NCBI GenBank assembly: GCA_024336345.1
Contig: JANFOG010000004.1
Coordinates: 3,224,001-3,288,000, forward strand
Source of the DNA: Mariannaea sp. PMI_226
Lineage: Eukaryota > Ascomycota > Sordariomycetes > Hypocreales > Nectriaceae
Length of the DNA stretch: 64,000 bases
Reading direction: 5' to 3'
In this document: piece by piece, positions 48,109 through 60,792 of the stretch
Position numbering within the stretch: position 1 is the first letter of the stretch
How the letters are laid out: each line of letters opens with the position of its first letter
Translations under genes and position numbers: made by a program
The notes under the pieces: generated by a model
Databases searched by the model: none
Told to the model about the DNA's origin: nothing
The model's input: only the letters and a program-made list of their open reading frames with translations

Positions 48109-49342
48109 CATCATTGAGGAAAATCATCTTGCCAATTAGCCTGAATTGATCAGTTTTAAGATCGATTTGATATCAAAACTAGATCTTGTCGGGAATACGG
48201 CACAGGTCTTAATACCGCAGTTGATAGGAACTTTTGTATTAGGACGCAAAACGTGTATACTGCACCGACGGGAATCCGGCACTCATTCTTGGACATTTAA
48301 GATGGAGAACTGGGGAACTCGTTGTCATCATCAAGCTCGCACGGACGCTATGATTGAGCCCATCGAGGGCATAGTGGCCGGCGAGACCGAAATTGAGAGG
48401 CTTTTATCCAGAGGAACTGATATGGGTAGTAGCTGGTCGCCCGAACTAGCTTTGTCATTTAGTATCGGGTCAGGTCAGGCGAAAGATCCGTGATCGATGC
48501 AAGCGAAGGGGAGAGATGATAGCTAGGGTGTACGAGCCACGGCCACAGACTGAACTGCGCAATGGTAAAATGCGTCGTCTAAGGAGACCAAGCCCTGGTA
48601 TTCTCTGTATATAGGGATGTTGACATTAATTTAAGGATGACTTAGGATTATTAATCTTACTACCCACTTCCAGGTATAATTGATATTAAGAATGAAGCTG
48701 CAAGACTGGCTCCCAGAATAGGTGTCTATTAGTCATTCTTGCCAACATTGATAATCTACGGAATATTAATAACCCAAGGCCCCGTTCCTCCTAATAGGTA
48801 ATTAATCATAATGTAGATTCCATAATGGTTAATAGAAAATGTAGGAATGGGAAGTTTCATATAGTATTAAGTTGAAACTGTCGTGTAGAGGTTAAGAGGT
48901 AGCAGAGTGGACGCGAGTTATAATTGCTCTTGCGTAAGAATGCCAGCAGAAAGGGATCTAATAATACCAATAGGTACTTATTCTTGGCTCAATCCAACCT
49001 TCACACTACGATAGCGATACTGCTACGCCTTTGTCAAGATATAATCATCATTTTATTATTCTTTCAGGATAATGCGCAGATTGAGTGTAGCTATGTACAC
49101 AGTTCCCCGCGATTATTGGATTGCATTCTTGCATATTGGATTCGCCTTTTTGGGATATAAATACGCAAATATATTCGATGTGTCGTTCCTCCAGCCGAGT
49201 TTAAGCAACTTCATTGCCCTTATATAAGAGTATGAAGATGGCCACCTGTGTGAATCAGCGAGAGTGAGGAATACGAGCTCTGGGAAATTAGATCTGGTTT
49301 CTGCATGCTGCACAACCGGTAAAGGAATGAGTTAATGAAGAA

Positions 49343-49363
49343 AGAAAGAAAGAAAGAAAGAAA
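49343..49363. repeat. (GAAA)n microsatellite
   Basis: About five GAAA units followed by an A/G-rich tail in intergenic DNA. Confidence 0.85.
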
Positions 49364-50125
49364 AAAAAAGAAGAAGAAAAAAGGCACGCCAGCATGTTCA
49401 CAATACGAAGCTCAGCATGGCGGCTGGCTTGATGTCATAATTACGCGATCTATTGGGCATATTTGTTATGCGGTCCAGAACTCCAGATGGGGTTTGTGGG
49501 AAACGGGCTGAGCCGCTAGAGGGTCCCTCCAGTTATTGCATCGTGGCGCAAAGGTCCCCTAAAACCTATAGTAGCTCCAGGAGTCTTCAGTGGTTCCATA
49601 GAAGCCATGGGCTAGTGAAGCTCCAGCTGCTTACCGCTCTCCACTTGATTTCCACCTCTTTTTGCCCTCTTATTTCGGTTTTGGGAATACTCTCATGATT
49701 TTCATCGCCGAGGCGATCAATTATTAGCATCCCGACTACTACGATAGACTACTGCAGGCAACCGTGACACTTACGCTCTTGTCTGCTACGAATTGCAGCC
49801 ACATCGGGGGTTGATCCGCAGGGATCCGTCCATGCGCCATGTGGTGGACGACAGGTCCCAGCAAAGTCTCAACTCATGACGTAGAGTCTTTTGTGAATAT
49901 TGTATGGGCAAATCACGCAAAGTAGATATTGATATTCGAAATCGAAACCCGTTTTGATATGAACTGTGAATACTGGCTGATTGAATTGAATGATTTGATT
50001 GGCAATGCGACTCGCTGATTATTATAGGTCCTCTCTTTCATTAGTTATCCATTTCCGCCTGATGATTTCCACTCCCGTATGTGTTTTGACTGGGTCCGAT
50101 TGATAAAAATGTGGCCCTGCTGCTT

Positions 50126-51694
50126 TTAGCACTTGCGCGGTCGGAAACCAGGAATCTGATAGGATCCATCGTCCTTGACCATGTCGAAAGCGCCCTCGCC
50201 GCTCCAGGCGTGGAGGAACCAGCCGACGTTCTGCTCCTTGAAGAACTCGCAATTGTCGTCAAATTGGCGCCAGTAGTTCGCGTACGCAGTTGGGTTCGTG
50301 TCGGGATGACCCTTGTAGTGATCAGTTTCTCCGGAAGCCCACTGCACGAATTAGTAAGTTAAACAAATTAGCCATAGCTCTAATTTATGGATTTTTTTTC
50401 GGGAGGGGGAATAAGGTATGCCAAGTAAACTAGAGCAAACCCCCCCAAAAGGACTCACCTGCGTCTCCGTGATCATTGTGGGCATCTTGAGAGTTGATGT
50501 GAGCCACTCAATCTGCGGCTTGATATAAGCCCACGTCTGGCTCTCTGTCAAGGATCCATGGTAGAATGGCATGACGTGGGCGTGGATGACATCGGAGTTC
50601 TGCTTGATTTGCTGACCGAGGGAAGTGAGACTGTTGCCGCCGCCGGAGGTCTTCAGCTTACCCGGACGGTCCCAGTCCTCGCTCATACAGACCTTGACAC
50701 CGTAGGATTTCATGTTCTCCCGGAACTTGCCAAGGTCTGCCGCGTACTGGGAGTCACCGCCGTCCATGCTATCGGCAATCGGCTCGGAGCCGAATTCGGC
50801 AGAGTGAACGACGTACGGCGCGATAGCGGCAACCGAAGGGTCTTCCATGGCATCGTAGATGGCCTGCTCTGAGGCCTTCCAGACGGAGTTCTACATGTAT
50901 TGTCTTAGTCCAAAAATTCTCCTTCCACATGAGCATCGCTAAGGGAGTGTTTTTGTTTTCAGGAGAAAGAAGAAGAGAGAATTAAAAACAAAAACAAAAA
51001 AAAAGAAACAATTGACATACTCCGTCTCCGAAATTGGTCCAGACTTGGACAACAAGTCCCATGTTGTTCTTGGCAGCGGCCTTGATGGCGTTGACAAAGA
51101 CTGATTTTTCCGTGCAAATCGGGTAGTACATGCGAACAATGCTGGCGCCAAAGTCTTTCTTCATCCGAGCGAAATCCTTGTCCATGGCATCAACGGTAAG
51201 GCTGCCATCACCGCAGTCGACCTCGAGAGCTGTTTTGTGCAAAAAAAAAAAGGAAAAGTCAACTATTGTATCCTCAAACTCATCAGTGGTATTGCTGGTA
51301 ACCTACGGTAACTGAATCCCTGGAAGCCATAGGCCATGCTTTGAGGGCACCACCAGCTCGCAAGGGGAACCTTGGGCGCCGACAAGTCATCCGGAATGAC
51401 CGCATTCCCATAAGGAAAGCAGCTACCAGGGTTGACTGGAGGAGTAGTCGTGGGCGGATCACCCGAGAGGGGAGTCGTGGTTTGAATCGGGGGCGCAATC
51501 GGGGGAGGAATCACAGGTGTCTGGCCAGGCGGGAATAGAGGCGTGTTCACAGGTGGTGTGTTCATAGGAGTATTCGCAGGCGTAGGCTCGAGTGGTTGGC
51601 TAAGGATTGCGCCTGGTGGACGAATGTTGGGCGGCGCCGCAACGGCCGAAGCCACTCCCGTCAACAGGACGAGAAGAGATGAGAGACCGGTCAT
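50126..51694 (-). CDS. Secreted glycoside hydrolase, GH17-like
   Basis: Probable cell-wall or extracellular beta-glucan-active glycosidase. Minus-strand exons are 51694-51307, 51229-51021, 50890-50459 and 50341-50126, giving 414 residues, all in frame with GT..AG introns. The N-terminus (MTGLSSLLVLLTGVASAVAA) is a classic signal peptide. A Pro/Thr-rich linker follows to about residue 95. The catalytic barrel runs from about residue 105: FSYPLEVDCGD, VRMYYPICTE, a possible acid/base Glu in HSAEFGSEP, and the likely nucleophile Glu341 in MITETQW, the GH17-type ending strand. The protein ends FRPRKC. An upstream Met (51742) would put 16 residues before the signal peptide and is less likely. Family assignment rests on motif order, not on a search. 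Confidence 0.8.
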
Positions 51695-52558
51695 AGTTTT
51701 TCGTGTATACCAGAAGGATGTCGAGCTTCTGTTCAGTTTCATTTGCCCTAGGGGAGGAAGACTTGCTCTTAAATTAAATACCCAGTTGGAAGAGCTGGGG
51801 ATATCTACGCGGAGGTCTATTGTTTCCGAAATGGCATACTATTTCAGTACTACCAAGGAACAGTCGGGTAAACTAGTCCACTCTTAGATGAAACAATCCG
51901 CTCTGACAGGCAATTTAACACATTTGTGTGTGTTTTGGGGTCTTTAGAAGGCTACTTGTGTCGCAGTTTTGGAACTTGGGTAAGGGCTGATTCTTTTTTC
52001 GCCTGACTAGTCCATCATCATCAAGAGGGGGTCCCACAGGTACATCAGAGTCACATAAATGATCTTTGGGATATTAAAGTCACTCTTCGAGCATGGCCAT
52101 GAAGAGCGCGCAGTCAAGGGGTTGATTGTAGGATTTTCGGGGACTATTTTCCCATATATTAATTAGTCCCCGAAGCCTCAAACGAGTAAGGGAGAAGGGT
52201 GGTCCGCACGTGTTGGTGGTGATCCACGGGTTCATGGGACGCAGGTTGGACTGTGATTGGCTGCCTTCAACTTGCTGACAGGGATAGAATATGGCCAAAG
52301 ATGAGATCCAAACTCCAGTCTCGGTCCCCACGTGCAGGATTCATGCACAATAGCAAATCGTAAGATAGGTCTCAAGGGGCAAGTTCATAACTTCCCGATA
52401 CAGTAACTCTCCCCTGTTTCGTTTTAACAAACAGAATCAAATCCCATCAGTACCGTGCTGTGTTGTTTCATGTAAAAAAAAAAAAAAATAGAATAGAAAT
52501 GAAAGATTGAAAAATCAAAAGCATTCCTAAAGGAAATGAAAGATGTGTTTCAAGGATA

Positions 52559-52575
52559 TATATATATATATATAT
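52559..52575. repeat. (AT)n microsatellite
   Basis: Perfect alternating AT run in intergenic DNA. Confidence 0.85.
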
Positions 52576-54963
52576 GTATGCTATGTAATACAGATCTAAA
52601 TTTGCATGAAGATCCAGGGGTTTAGCTTTGTAAACTATGCGGCCGGCTGATGATTTGCGACTCTGCTGACCTGAACATCTTAGTTCAGCATGCTAATAAT
52701 AGACATCTTCTGATTCCCCCTTACATACACCGACCAGCACTCCTTCGTCTTCCCTTCGGAAAAGTTAGTCTATAAACGTGTCCGTCGCATAAGGGCAGCA
52801 AAGAGACATGAGAGGAGATCTGAGTTTTTTTTTTTTTTTTGTTTTCTTATTCTATCCTGCTAATGAAATCCTTCTGCAACCTATTGATTATGCGATTGCT
52901 CTCGCAGCTCCTTATGTAATGCGATTTGATGCTCCTTGCCGAGGATGTCTCTGTTTCCCCCATCGCTAAGCAGACAACTGGTTCTTTATCCTAACCCTGG
53001 CTGAAAACATCGAGTCAAGAGTCGTCATCCATTAAGGCTGGTGTTTGTGGTCAGGTCTGCCTATGGGATGAAAATGGCTGTCTTGCTTGTAGTTCCCGAC
53101 GTCCGAGCTCCTGACCCATCCCCCAGCGCAAACGTTCCTCTTGATCTGGGTTTGCTCCGAAAAGAATGATGATCTTTGATTGATCTGGATCAGTTAGGAG
53201 AATGGTAGGATGTTGATCGGCCGGGATGGAGGAACTTTGGTGTGACAGCGAAGGAATCGTCACCAATATTCAAACTTACAGCACGGTTGCACGTCTTTCT
53301 TGTCTCCTCAGTGTTTGAAATTCATTATTCTGGAGTCAGGACCTATGGTAGGCGAAAGGCAAATACTACCTACCTAAGTGGTACATGGTCGCAGGCGAAG
53401 CGAGAAGTTACGGTAACTCTAAAAGGGCATTCCATAACAATGAAGGAAACATAGTCTACGTATAGGAAATGTATAGAGAGAAGACATAGTAGTTTATTGA
53501 TTAGTCGTAATTAATATCCCACTTGAGAAAATTATATATGCATAATTACTCATGGATGAATAATATTATATGCCTTAGGTAAGATATTACACAGAAGAAT
53601 CATCACGAAAATGCACTCCGAAAATACAGTGTTATTGTTACTGTATTTACTGTATTTCTCGCTGTAATCCACTATTTTCCCACAATTACGTATGTATTTC
53701 AAGTGACATCACTTGGTGCGTGGTGACATGTTACGGGGCAGTGACATGCTCCGGGGCAGTGTAATCCGTAGAGTTGTAACAGAATATCGGCCGCTGACGA
53801 CATTGGCTGCATTGCTCCTGCAGCTTCCTCTTCTGTTGTTGTCTGGCCTGAATGTCTTGGCATGCTCGTCGTATATAGGCAATTATAGTCTATCGATCTC
53901 ATAGATTCCTAATCTTTTGGGTTGAGAAGCAGTGTATTGGCAGTTGGACAACTAGTAACCTGAGAGTTGTCAAACCGCGCCCTCCCCCCCCCCTCTTTTT
54001 TTTGCTACATGTCATTTTCTCGTTTTGCTTCAGCTCTTCTCTCCCCTTTTGCTCTGTTTTTAGTGTTATTTGTTTATTTGTTTTGCCTGTGTACGTTGCT
54101 TGTGCTTGCTATTTGCCGTCATCACCTTCACCGACTCTGGCCGCAGTTTGTCATGACTCGAACTGGAGCTTCACGCCCAGGAGCACATACGCCCATAGCT
54201 CTCAGAAAATCACTAGACCCCGTCCGCTCTTTCGTTGCGTCAGCCTGAGAAGCGGTAGATTTGTTTAGTAGTTAGTTGGTTGGGTGGTTGGTTGGGTCGG
54301 TGATAGGGTCGGTGAGGATGACGACCAGCGAATCCCTGCTGTGTTGTAATCTGTATGTTTTCTTCGGTTTACTGTTTTTGTGTAATTTCGGCGTTCTTTC
54401 TTTTCTCTTCCTTTCTTCTTTCTTCTTTTGAATTTCAAAGCACGGTGTGTTCCTTTTTTTTGATAGCTGTACATCCACATCTAGAAGCAATCAACAATTA
54501 TAACCAAAAACCCACCCCCTCCCACTACCACCACCGCCTTTCCCGTAACGTGGTATTCCCCCGAACTTGAACTTGCACAAAGTCCCACTTGGGGTTTCCA
54601 TCTCATCGATAAACTAACTACTGCATTGAGAAATGCCGACTACTGGATCGAGAAATATGAACTGGATCCAGCAATATGAACTGCTGCACGATATCGTCAA
54701 CCTGCGTCGGGGACCAAAACTACCGGCGTGCGCGCTCACATTCACGGCCTTTTGATAATGACACACGATAAGTTTTTATCATGCAGTTTGGAGGTAATTA
54801 GCCCTTTAGCCCTTGCCTATCGAGGCCAACTCTACTCCAAATATGGGGTGGCCTGATCAATAATGGCTGCATCCGAGCAGGCACTCTTGCATCTTGCCAC
54901 GAGATAGGTGTGTTGCCAATAAATGCCCATACCCCCATGCCATGCCGAATCTCATGCCAGAAT

Positions 54964-55020
54964 CGCATGCCAAACGCCCATGCCAAACGCTCATGCCAAA
55001 CGCTCAAGCCAAACGTCCAT
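54964..55020. repeat. Imperfect tandem array of CATGCCAAACGC units
   Basis: Four to five consecutive near-copies of a 12-base unit, preceded by related CATGCC words from 54936. No coding frame is attached to it. Confidence 0.85.
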
Positions 55021-55994
55021 GACGTCGGAGAGCATTAGCATTTCCAGAATAGGCCCGGCTCAGCGACGCAAGGCGGGCGCAAACCATGGGTGGCTTGGGT
55101 AATGTTGAGTATGCCTACATGATCTGAGACTAGAACCGTTTGCTTCATCCTTTTTTTTTTTTTCTCTTTCTTTCGGATGCATGCTGCTGACTGTACAAAT
55201 GCCACTTACACACCCAAGCCCGCCAGCCCACCCCCCTGCATACTAATTGTACAGTAAGCATCCAGTTTTCACGCCACGCAAGATTATCTCAATCGGCCAC
55301 CCTCCTCCATCCCAAGCCAAGACTTGCCCAGTGACTACCTGGGGCCTGGGTACGATGTTTTATGCACACATCGTACCTTGTTGCCTTGTACCCGCTAGAT
55401 GATGACCACAATACAGCGGGTCTTGTGACAACTCGGATCCATACTCCAAAGTTATGACCTGAGCTTCGTAGATCCCACGGCAGATCGTCCCTGACGGCCC
55501 CCGCCATCTAACGTTCATACCCCGACTCTACAAAGTGGACCGCTGGCCTTGAGGATGACGATGAGGGACAGAAACAGAAAGAGAGAAGAAGAGAGAGAGA
55601 GACACAGGATGATGATAATGGTGATGATAATGAATAAAAAATAAAATATATTCATAAACTCATAATTAGGGAATCTCCAAGTAATCGTTGGAAATGAGAA
55701 TATAGATAGTAAGGATAATAACAACTGTGCATCATTGCCAAGTCCAGCCTCCCATAGTAGGTATCAATAGGTATCCAATGTCTACTTGAAAAAAAAAAAA
55801 ACCAAGTCAAATGCCCATCCCTCCCATGTAGACAATTTTGCTTTTTTCGGTATTCTTGCCTCTTCAAGGGAAAAAAGCGAGACAAGATTTGATTCCTTAT
55901 TTTTGTTAATTATTATGTCCTTCCTTTCTTTTTTTTTTTGCGCGTGTCTGAAACCTCCAGGGGCATCCACTGCGGGTTAAGCTAAGTCATCTCG

Positions 55995-58328
55995 TCACAC
56001 GTCGATTGATAAGTATTCGTCATCCGCATTCGCATTGAAAAAGACGTTGTCAATATCGTTGTCTGGGAAGCCCATGTTCATAGGATCCGCCGTCTCGGTC
56101 ACCTCGACCATGCTGTGGTGCTTCCTGAGACTCTCGTCGTAGATATCGATCCCGTAAACTCCCGGACAAGGCATGACACTGACACTGATGCCGCCGAGGC
56201 CCAGACCTTTCTGGTGAATTTGCGCGTTGTGGGTCTCGTTTCCGGTTGCCAGTTGATGATGAGAATGTTGCCGCTGTTGTTGTGAATGCGGCCGCGGCTG
56301 CGGCGTGTGAATGCGTTTCGCATAAGCACGGCCCTCGTGCTTTTGATTTGGATGCAGGACCATGGCCTGGTCGCAAAGGAGTTCGATGGAGTACCACGCC
56401 GGCATCTTAGCCATGGTCACGTCATTGTTATTGTACCGCCGGAAAGCCGCATCGATCTGCTCCCACGCCCGGTCCGTGTCTCGGTGGTCCGGAAGGCTGG
56501 CCAGGCACGAGAGCATGCCGGCGATAACGTGAAACGGCATAGGCCAGCGGAAGGCCCATTGCCAATGGTAAGGTGTTGCGGCCTTCTCTCCTTGTGTGAG
56601 TTCCTCGAGACATACTAGACAGTCCTCATAAAGTCTGTTCAAAAGAAAAAAAAAGAAAAGGTAAAGAGTTAGCCAGGGTTCTCCAAAATGATAAAAATTT
56701 ACGACTTGAACTCAAAGAGGCATGTGTATATAAAGATGCTGGGCACATACCGCTCTTGTAGCTGTTCATAAGCATGGCACTGCAGTCTCGGCCCCGACGT
56801 CGATGCGTGTGAGTAGAGCACCGAGACTGTCAAAGACTTGATCATGGCATTGTACCATTTTGAAATGACATGTTGCATAGGGTCCGAGCCATCAAAATGG
56901 TGCACAAACTTGAGACGAATATATTTCACCGCCTCCTCCACAATAGCCATGAGATCATAGCAGTTAACCGCCGACCTTCGCGCCTCTGATATGGCGTTTG
57001 CCGTCCTGCAAATCTCCCTCCTAATCAGAGCAGCCGTCGCCTCGCTGTACCCTTCGCAGTCCCGAGGTCCAGGCTCGGTCTGGTGCTGCTGTACAAATCT
57101 AGGCAGCTGGAAGTCATTATCATCAAGGTTGAAAGACCGTTGCACGTCACTGATGGACGTCAACACCGATTCAGACCCGTCCGCGCTGCAAGCCTGTGCA
57201 TCCAGCGTCGCTAGATGACCCCACATACGCCGTCTCATCTCAATGCACCATGGTCCATAGCCATAATACGCGGGTTCTCTGTGCATGCCCATCCGTCTGG
57301 CGATGCTACTTGCGAGGCCCAAAAGCGTTGACCCTGCCTCGCAGTTTCCTGTATGGAACTGGGCGGTCTACATTTTTGTGTCAATATTTTCTTTTCATTT
57401 TTGGTATGTTACAGACGCTAAACCCAAAAAAAAAAGGCTGCAAACTCACAATGTAATACAGGAGCGCACTTAGCAATATCACGCTTCGACTTCGCATTAA
57501 ATTGGCCTGGTCAAATGCAAGCTCGGCGGCTTGCTGTAAGTGGTTGACGAGCTCGGGTTTTGTGACCCCGAGCTTTTCCTGGAGCAAGCCTGCAGGAAGC
57601 ACGGCCGCAGTGATGTACTGTGACGAAAACATGAGTGCTTCAACATCTCGTCCAGGAAGACAGGTACCGTGGCGAAAATCGCCTACCATCTGCCAGAAAT
57701 ATGGCTGGTGATTTACTCTGATCCAGGGCTCGACATGGTCGAAGAACAGGCCCATGAGGATGTCCTCTTTTTGTATGGGGAGATGGAAATGAGTCAAGTC
57801 CTTGGGCGGCGGCGGCGATTGCTGCTGTTGCTGCTGCTGCTGTGATGGTGAATGCGACTGTAGCATAGTCATGGACCACGCTGAGCGTTCTCCTGGCCTA
57901 TCCTGCGAGCACATGTGGAGCAGGTGTTGCTGCCCAGGACCGAGCTGGTTTACGTTCATCCAGGAGTTAGGTCCCATGTAATATGAATTGCTGGAGTGGA
58001 AAACTTGACTCCCCGCATCGCTGGGGATATCGTTGAAATCGTCGAAGTTGCTGAAGGGGCTGTTGCTGGATGAGGAGGTACTCTTCCTGTGGCTGCCCGA
58101 TACCGAGTTCGACATGGAGTATGCAGTCAGGTCCTCGACCATGCGCTCAAGCCTGTCTACGCGGTCTTGGAGCAGCTGCTGGCTCATGGCCGATTCTCGC
58201 GGAGCTTCATAGACGCAAGTCACCCGGTGGCGGGTGCAATTATTGCAAGGCTGAGACTTGTCGCATTTCACCTTGCGGCGGCGGCAGGCGCTGCACGGCT
58301 TGTTGAAGTTGAGGACATCGCTCGACAT
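55995..58328 (-). CDS. Zn2Cys6 fungal-specific transcription factor
   Basis: Nuclear DNA-binding regulator of the Gal4 type. Minus-strand exons are 58328-57450, 57367-56751 and 56634-55995, giving 711 residues. The binuclear cluster is at C12, C15, C22, C28, C31 and C38 with canonical CX2CX6CX5CX2CX6C spacing (CSACRRRKVKCDKSQPCNNC). A leucine-containing dimerisation helix follows (MSQQLLQDRVDRLERMVEDL). After a Ser-rich region comes an eight-Gln run and PPPP. The fungal-specific middle homology region spans about 200-480, including TLLGLASSIARRMGMHREP and EMRRRMWGHLATLDAQ. A Gln/His-rich stretch and an acidic C-terminus (FNANADDEYLSIDV) could activate transcription. Regulated genes are unknown; the nearest neighbour is the GH17-like glycosidase, about 4.3 kb away. 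Confidence 0.92.
57813..57842 (-). repeat. CAG repeat encoding polyglutamine
   Basis: Near-perfect CAG/CAA run in the Zn2Cys6 gene encoding eight Gln residues just before a Pro run. Confidence 0.8.
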
Positions 58329-60792
58329 ATTGGCCACTTTGTCGAGTGCTTCAAATTGAAGGATAGCTTCTGCTCAATCATGGGTGAGGATAACCAAAAA
58401 CTCAATCGCCCAAGGGGACGACGAGTACGGTTATGGCTGGATCCTTATATGTACGGTGTGCTCTGTTGTCTCCGTCCACTGTCTGTCGTCCGCACGCACA
58501 ACACACAGTCCACTACCGTCCGCATACTCAGAGATTACTCAATTCTCACGAAGACAGCGCTAGGCTATGTGGACCGTTTGGTAATGGAAGGGGTGCTGTC
58601 CAAATCTATTCTAGCCCGGAGATAGTGGCTTGCTTGCAGCAGCCGCCATTACATCAGCAGTTGGCATCCGCCTAAGGAGTAGTCTCAACGGAGCACTTGG
58701 CCCTGTGGTTTTGGGAGGGGGCGTGTGGCATAGCGCCCTTTGAGGCCATCCCCTGCAAGTACAAGTGTCGGGAGAGCTTTGCAGGGGGGATGGTCCCCAT
58801 CCATATCTAGGCATCGATATGTCACTGGAGCTTCCGGGAGAGACAGAGAGGGAGAGAGAATTGGCACAGCAAATGCACTTCTTTGCGTCGTTGCTACCAG
58901 CATACGCAAGCTAGTTGGCAACAACGTGGGGTATTTGGTGGGGGGTGAAGGGAGGGAGAAGGGGAAGAGGAGGAGAAGGGAAGAGGAAGAAGAGATTTTC
59001 TGGCCAGCTTCATCTGCTCCACGTTCCATGCAGCCTGCATAGTGCAGTGCAGCGCAGTGCAGTTGTGGTCGCCGATAGCATCACAAAGGTATTCTTGACG
59101 AATGCGATGAAACCTCGATGCCCCCGAAGAAAACCCCGCCCTCTCAGAGCAGAGGAGGTGTGCGTACAGTAGCCATCTCGACCAAATTCTAGAACTAGCT
59201 AGGCGTGCTCTGGTTGGTTGGCGAAGCTCTGGGCAGCTCTTAGTTTCTCGCTTCACGCAAACTCAAGCTTTCATAAGTTGACACCACCCAGAGGGCTTTA
59301 CCATTGCATGTGGATAGAGTTGAGCTTCTTCACCAGTGTTGCGTTACCGGATACCCACGGAACTGAAAAGCACCGGCGCTTACCAAACTTCCCTGGGCAC
59401 CTAGCCGTAGGCAATTCAAAGTTCAAACAATGCGGTGACCTTTCCGCCGGGTGATAGATATCATTTCAGCCATTCCGTTCGTTGCATCCACTCCCGCTCC
59501 CGCCATGATGCTCACGAAAGCAACCCCCGTTGCGTACCTTTAGTCAGGCGGAGATGGTGTTGATGTCTAATGCCAACCTTGATGGGTGTCATCATGACTT
59601 GATCCTAATGGCTGCCAGCCGAGAAACAGAACCAGACAAGCACTACTGGTGGGAGCGCGGGCGCCTCGACTTTGGATGGTAAACTCTCAACGCCGATCTC
59701 ATCTCGTCGATTGGCCATGCACGCCATTGGCGCCACACGCCGTTTTGGCGCGGTCCAATCCCCCCTCAATCTCGTGAGTAAAAGGTAGCATCTCGCTTGA
59801 GCTTTGGATGTACGGTAAGCTTTTGAAGGTGGGGGGGAGAAAGATGGAGGAATGCTGGGTGACCAGCTGAGAGGCGATGTTACCGACCGCCGTAACAGAG
59901 CTTCCATGCCAGAGCATAGACCTGCAACAGACCTGCAACAGACCTGCATCAGGCCTGCGCTGCGCTGCGCTAGCAAACGGGGCGTTCGATGCAATGGGCA
60001 ATTCGAGAATTTCATCATTTCATTCCCATGCCCACAGGCAACTTACCTAAGGTCGTGAAGTACGAGAGTATACAGTTCAGCACGCACATGACCCCACAGG
60101 GCTTGGTGCATCTGGTGCGTGCTGGTCGGTCCGTAGTCCAAACTTACAAAAGGATCCGGCCTCTGGCTGCGGGGATCCAGCCATAGGTCCCTGCATCTGT
60201 CAGCAAATGCCCTGTCAATCTGCCTTATCAGGCAACTGAGGAGAGCTCATGAGTAACCCGGAAGACGCCCGTCAACAAATGAAGTGGGTTACCAAACAAC
60301 TGATGTAATTCCTGCGTTCGCTCTCCCCGACAATCTGCTGAAGAGTCGCACCGCTCGCTGCACCCCCATCGTTTTCCTTTTCGTTTCTTTTGCTCGCATT
60401 CTTTTTCCCTTTTCTCACGCTGCTGCATGTTGACCATCCGACACAACAAACAGCCCTTCATGCATCATCCCTGCGCAGGGCGTCTTGTAAGGTCGGTAAT
60501 TTGGCTATCCGGTAATATTTGTGTTACTGAAAGAGACAAAGATAGCCCTCGCAGCTTTGTCAATTTGCGATTCATGCTAGCTTCAACAGCCACCGCATCT
60601 CTGCCATGACGGGAAGCGAATAAAGCTATTTGTCCAAACATGCATACACAGTATGATAGGACGGGAGCCGGTGTGGCACTCACAGTTTTCGTTTAGCCAC
60701 GTCACACCAGTTCCCCATCTGTTGCTGTAACCAGCTCTCTCTTAATGGGCGTTCTCATGACATGAATGCTTCGTTATTCGTTACTGTTCTAG
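58329..60792. other. Intergenic region upstream of the transcription factor
   Basis: About 2.5 kb with no supportable gene. The long promoter of the Zn2Cys6 gene lies on the left and the 3' flank of EXO5 on the right. A G/A-rich block occurs at 58925-59000 and a tandem repeat at 59920-59971. Confidence 0.45.
59920..59971. repeat. Tandem (ACCTGCAACAG)n and (CTGCG)n repeats
   Basis: Two to three copies of an 11-base unit (acctgcaacag) pass into a short CTGCG run. A related GCAGTGCAGCGCAGTGCAG tract lies near 59042-59062. Confidence 0.75.

Larger units (their letters stand above)
44919..50125. other. Gene-poor region
   Basis: About 5.2 kb without a supportable gene. Parts are A+T-rich (47460-48060, 48590-48900, 48940-49200), with frequent TAAT/ATTA/TATA words, compatible with old repeat-induced point mutation or decayed repeats, although no element is recognisable. 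GC-richer islands at 45760-46100 and 46780-47140 contain short anonymous frames. Short tandem repeats at 47066-47133, 48088-48108 and 49343-49363 are listed separately. Confidence 0.4.
51695..55994. other. Gene-poor region between GH17-like and Zn2Cys6 genes
   Basis: About 4.3 kb holding the glycosidase promoter and the 3' flank of the transcription-factor gene. No gene is supported. It contains poly-A (52472-52486), (AT)n (52559-52575), a T-run (52826-52840), a CT-rich block (53980-54420) and an imperfect 12-base repeat array (54964-55020). A hydrophobic frame at 53967-54248 arises from the T/C-rich composition. Confidence 0.45.

Noticed and set aside
49343..49363. Regular GAAA repeat considered as part of a CRISPR or structured array
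   Set aside because: Simple microsatellite without spacers; the genome is eukaryotic.
53967..54248. Hydrophobic 93-codon frame resembling a membrane peptide
   Set aside because: Hydrophobicity comes from a T/C-rich tract with runs of T; two frames over the same DNA are equally hydrophobic.
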